Source: Phycisphaeraceae bacterium
GTDB taxonomy: Bacteria > Planctomycetota > Phycisphaerae > Phycisphaerales > Phycisphaeraceae
Assembly (NCBI GenBank): GCA_002716625.1
Contig: PBAS01000042.1
Location: 1 to 36,608 of the forward strand
Direction of reading: 5' to 3'
Length of the DNA: 36,608 bases
Numbering within the stretch: the stretch's first letter is position 1; each line of letters begins with the position of its first letter. Positions 33,986 through 36,608 of the stretch are shown piece after piece. The notes below the pieces were generated by a model. That model was not told where the DNA came from. It saw only the letters and a program-made list of their open reading frames with translations, and ran no database searches. The translations under genes and the position numbers were made by a program.

Positions 33986-34148
33986 TATAAACTAGGTGAA
34001 TTCGATGTATAACGGGTACTACGGTTTTACTTCAGCAGGCTTGGACACTGCATAGATGAATCACTAACCACCGGTTGTACAACATGAAACTGATCGCAGC
34101 CTACCCGCCAGCCACAACTTCGCTGTCATCGGGTGTAATAGGGGCTGA

Positions 34149-34637
34149 TCATGAGATCGCAGAATTACTGAGAGGAGACCCGTTACCCCTGGGCTGGTTA
34201 TTGGCTGCCTTGATCGTTGCGACCACACCACGTCGAATGGCTGATGGCAGCGTAGGCCACGCATCAATCACGATCTGCAAGTCGTCGGAAGAAACCGCTT
34301 GCGCAAAACTGGACAAGGCTTCCTCCAAGGTACTATAAACCGTGATGACATCCAGAAGCTTCGTAAAATGAAAGACTTGTAAAACCCTTTCCGTAAGACT
34401 GCACAACACGCACTGGGTGTCCTTTTCGCTCAACTGCTTGCGGAGGGAAAGGATCACCCCGATACCGGCGGAATCAATAGCATCCACTTTTTGCATGTTA
34501 ATTACCATACCCGACACCGAGGTTGATTCCAGCAGGGATCCCACATACTGCTTCAATGTCACCGATTCGGCCTTGAAGATTTCACCAACCGGTTGAAGAA
34601 CACAGAGATTGCCATCTAAATTGTGTGAAATATTCAT
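34149..34637 (-). CDS. STAS-domain protein, anti-sigma factor antagonist-like
   Basis: The 162-residue product has a STAS domain at about 1-110. The signature VDAIDSAGIGVILSLRKQL carries Ser56, the residue phosphorylated by partner kinases in SpoIIAA/RsbV-type switches. A C-terminal extension of about 50 residues includes WPTLPSAIRRGVVATIKAA, an amphipathic helix not found in the minimal STAS proteins. STAS proteins bind anti-sigma factors or kinases of the RsbW type to release a sigma factor. No such kinase or phosphatase gene is in the window, so its partner must be encoded elsewhere. Monocistronic, with an ATG start. Confidence 0.87.
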   Translation of the reverse strand: MNISHNLDGNLCVLQPVGEIFKAESVTLKQYVGSLLESTSVSGMVINMQKVDAIDSAGIGVILSLRKQLSEKDTQCVLCSLTERVLQVFHFTKLLDVITVYSTLEEALSSFAQAVSSDDLQIVIDAWPTLPSAIRRGVVATIKAANNQPRGNGSPLSNSAIS

Positions 34638-34782
34638 AAATCAAATACCTGGCTAATTAAAGCTTGTACAAGATGTGATTGGTCAGGACTTCATGGTTTA
34701 GAGCAACATAGACTGACCGATACGAGACCGTTGAATAATTGCCTGCTCTGACAAAGAGACTTTCACCATGCCCCCAACCACA

Positions 34783-35055
34783 TCACTTCACCGCCACCTG
34801 ATCAGCATACTTCGTCTGCCGAACCATTTCATTGGTAGGCACCATTGTGATGCAATCCCACGGGCATACCTGGGCACATAACGTACACCCGATGCAACGT
34901 GGCAAATCGATTGAACAAAACTGCATCACCAATGCATGATGGTGCCCCTCAAGGGTATCAATGCAATCAACCGGACAGATGGACACGCAGGCCTCGCAAC
35001 CAGTACACATATCCTCGTCAAGCAGTGCCAGTTGTTTGGGTAATTTTTTGGCCAT
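34783..35055 (-). CDS. Ferredoxin with two [4Fe-4S] clusters
   Basis: This 90-residue soluble electron carrier has two complete cluster-binding motifs. The first is Cys17-Cys20-Cys23-Cys27 (CTGCEACVSICP), the second Cys54-Cys57-Cys60-Cys64 (CIGCTLCAQVCP). Extra cysteines occur at 31, 47 and 68. The longer linker between motifs (DTLEGHHHALVMQFCSIDLP) resembles the ferredoxin-type subunits that serve oxidoreductases. The next gene upstream is on the opposite strand 350 bases away, so the gene is monocistronic and its redox partner is not in view. Confidence 0.92.
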   Translation of the reverse strand: MAKKLPKQLALLDEDMCTGCEACVSICPVDCIDTLEGHHHALVMQFCSIDLPRCIGCTLCAQVCPWDCITMVPTNEMVRQTKYADQVAVK

Positions 35056-35405
35056 TGTAGGTATTGTAGGGTGGTATCGTATCTGCCTTCAACTATCGGC
35101 CCCGAGCGGAGTCGCTGGACAGCAAGTACTAACTCGCAGCCAGGCAATTCCATGCTTGAGACATTTTAAAGCCGTTTACCTCATATCTTACCAACGGCTC
35201 AGGGCTGGACTCTTTATCTTGGACAATTTATCCAAAATACTGGGCACCAGCACCTTCACATGCAAACGTCTTAAAATATCTAAATCTCCATTTTCGTCCA
35301 CTTTCGAGATTCAGGACCCGGATGCTGCTGGCCCATACCCGCAACACCTTCCATCCTACAATCAAGCAACCTGCCTTCATTGACCATCTGTGGTAGATTG
35401 CACGC
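35056..35405. other. Divergent intergenic region between ferredoxin and ManC-like genes
   Basis: No gene is supported. The region must hold promoters for both flanking genes. A weak inverted repeat TTGGA-CAATTTA-TCCAA occurs near 35219-35235. No convincing -10/-35 pair, tRNA fold or other structured element was seen. Confidence 0.4.
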
Positions 35406-36503
35406 ATGCGGCACGCAATGATCATGGCTGGCGGTGCGGGCACACGGCTGTGGCCGATGAGTCGAGCCAAGTTGCCCAAGCAACTCATCCCCTTTATCGG
35501 CGGAAAATCTCTTCTCCAGGTCGCCGTAGAACGACTTCACGATGTGGTACCGACCAAACATCGCTATATCTGTGCCTCACGGGCATATCAAGATGCGGTA
35601 CTCAAAAGCATTCCGGAAATAAACAGTGACCAGTACTACGGTGAACCGATGGGACGCGACACACTCAACGCCATTGGTTTCGTAGCCGCTGATCTGGTTC
35701 GCCAAGATCCCGACGCCATCCTAGCCGTGTTTACTGCCGATCACCTCATCGAACCGGTCGATCGATTTCGTGAAACGGTGGACCATGGTTTTCAAGTGGT
35801 TGAGAAGCATCCCAATGCCCTCGTAACACTGGGGATCAAACCAACTCATCCAGCCACGTCCTACGGTTATCTCAAGCTCGGCTCCAAGCTCAATGACACC
35901 ATGGGTCGAAGCATCGAACAATACAAGGAAAAACCAGACGCCAATACAGCAAAACAATACTTCGACGCTGGGGCCGACAGTTATCTCTGGAGTGGTGGTA
36001 TGTTTGTCTGGCGTGCTCAGACGATGATGGAAATGATCAAGCGTTTCGCTGCAGATAACTATCTAGGCCTTGATCGAATTGGCCAACAATATCGCACTGA
36101 CCAGGGACCTGAGATCTTGGATACGACGTATCCACAACTGCAAAAAATCAGTATTGACTATGCAGTGATGGAACCGGCGTCACAAGATCCTCAGACACTG
36201 GTGGTCGCAATACCGCTGGAAGTCGAGTGGCTCGACATCGGGTCTTGGCCATCCTTCGCCAAAACCTGCGACCATGATGAACAGGAAAATGCAATCGCGG
36301 CGGAACATCACATCCTTATGGACTCCCAGGGGACGCTGGTTGCCTCGAATGATGACAAACACCTGATCACAACCATTGGATGCCGTAACCTCATCGTGGT
36401 CCACACGCCCGATGCAACCCTCGTCTGCCAAGCCGATCAAGCGGAACGTATCAAACAGTTGCACGAGAAGATTGGCGAGCAACTTGGCACGCATTGGCTT
36501 TAA
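35406..36503 (+). CDS. Mannose-1-phosphate guanylyltransferase
   Basis: The enzyme makes GDP-mannose from mannose 1-phosphate and GTP for capsule, glycan or compatible-solute synthesis. The 365-residue product is the single-domain form, without the C-terminal phosphomannose isomerase cupin of bifunctional ManC/AlgA. The nucleotide loop is MAGGAGTRLWPMSR, followed by PKQLIPFIGGKSLLQ. Other family motifs are VFTADHLIEP, TSYGYLKLG, EKPDANTAKQYFDAG, SGGMFVWRA, SIDYAVMEP and EVEWLDIGSWPSF. The ATG at 35406 lacks a clear ribosome site. ruvX follows 43 bases later. Confidence 0.92.
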   Translation: MRHAMIMAGGAGTRLWPMSRAKLPKQLIPFIGGKSLLQVAVERLHDVVPTKHRYICASRAYQDAVLKSIPEINSDQYYGEPMGRDTLNAIGFVAADLVRQDPDAILAVFTADHLIEPVDRFRETVDHGFQVVEKHPNALVTLGIKPTHPATSYGYLKLGSKLNDTMGRSIEQYKEKPDANTAKQYFDAGADSYLWSGGMFVWRAQTMMEMIKRFAADNYLGLDRIGQQYRTDQGPEILDTTYPQLQKISIDYAVMEPASQDPQTLVVAIPLEVEWLDIGSWPSFAKTCDHDEQENAIAAEHHILMDSQGTLVASNDDKHLITTIGCRNLIVVHTPDATLVCQADQAERIKQLHEKIGEQLGTHWL

Positions 36504-36546
36504 TGAATTGCTACATCCGAACATTTTTTAGTAACGAGTAGGATTG

Positions 36547-36608
36547 ATGCGGTACCTGTCCATTGACCTGGGAACTAAAAGAACCGGCTTAGCGGTTGGA
36601 GATGACAT
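36547..36608 (+). CDS. ruvX: YqgF/RuvX family nuclease, N-terminal fragment at window edge
   Basis: Only 20 codons are visible: MRYLSIDLGTKRTGLAVGDD. The D-L-G-T-K-R-T-G-L-A-V-G pattern is the RNase H-like opening of YqgF/RuvX, which processes the 5' end of pre-16S rRNA. The N-terminal Asp (Asp7) is a catalytic residue in the family. TAGGA precedes the ATG. The rest lies beyond the window. Confidence 0.82.
   Translation, partial: MRYLSIDLGTKRTGLAVGDD

Noticed and set aside
34075..34338. Small plus-strand frame opposite the STAS gene
   Set aside because: It is the reverse shadow of the STAS gene's C-terminal part and has no protein-like pattern.
1..36608. CRISPR arrays, tRNA or rRNA genes, insertion sequences, prophage or a toxin-antitoxin or defence cluster
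   Set aside because: Reading both strands by eye showed no repeat-spacer array, T-loop-like tRNA segments, transposase motifs or recognisable defence genes. A dedicated search could still find a small element.

Overview
The window looks like chromosome from a flagellated Planctomycetota bacterium, most likely of the class Phycisphaerae. Three things point there: an N-terminal LEPR-x-LL motif on a large secreted metalloprotease-like protein (17001..19613), a Planctomycetes/Verrucomicrobia-type conserved hypothetical protein of the Minf_1886 family (11679..12065), and many short proteins of planctomycete style with weak or absent Shine-Dalgarno sites. No rRNA, tRNA, CRISPR array, insertion sequence or prophage was found. 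The taxonomic call is an inference.

Region 1 (1-6.9 kb, all on the minus strand) is flagellar. It reads from right to left: a membrane-anchored TPR protein, a FlgN-like chaperone candidate, a soluble histidine kinase, a sigma-54-dependent response regulator, then flgB, flgC and a left-truncated fliE. A good -24/-12 sigma-54 promoter sits just upstream of flgB. This suggests a FlgS/FlgR-type cascade in which the kinase and regulator switch on the adjacent rod/basal-body operon.

Region 2 (7-19.6 kb) is mixed housekeeping and envelope genes. It holds prfB, whose full-length product needs a +1 frameshift at an unusual CTT-TAA-C site, a class I aminotransferase, a Gfo/Idh/MocA oxidoreductase, the Minf_1886 protein, an AI-2E/PerM-type permease, several small membrane proteins (one with a degenerate SNase domain), a sugar-phosphate isomerase-like TIM barrel and the LEPR-x-LL metalloprotease-like protein.

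Region 3 (20-26.5 kb) is mostly on the plus strand: fhs (one-carbon metabolism), a strong palindrome followed by an unexplained ORF with a good ribosome binding site, lexA, rplU, a C-terminally truncated yjbQ on the opposite strand, and a two-gene unit (FAH-family dehydratase plus alpha-ketoglutarate-semialdehyde dehydrogenase). The last pair fits an oxidative, Weimberg-like route from pentoses or uronates to 2-oxoglutarate.

Region 4 (26.5-36.6 kb) starts with an Nramp-like transporter lacking the canonical metal-binding motifs. A compact five-gene minus-strand run follows: rsmE, a chlorite-dismutase/HemQ-like haem protein, an HpcH/HpaI aldolase, an alpha/alpha-toroid protein and a eukaryote-type UDP-sugar pyrophosphorylase. 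Then come a low-complexity tail-anchored protein, a STAS-domain protein, a 2[4Fe-4S] ferredoxin, a mannose-1-phosphate guanylyltransferase and the first codons of ruvX.

The least ordinary signals are the prfB frameshift site with UAA in place of UGA, the palindrome plus unassigned ORF ahead of lexA, the truncated yjbQ, and the motif-less Nramp protein. No clearly new multi-gene system was recognised.
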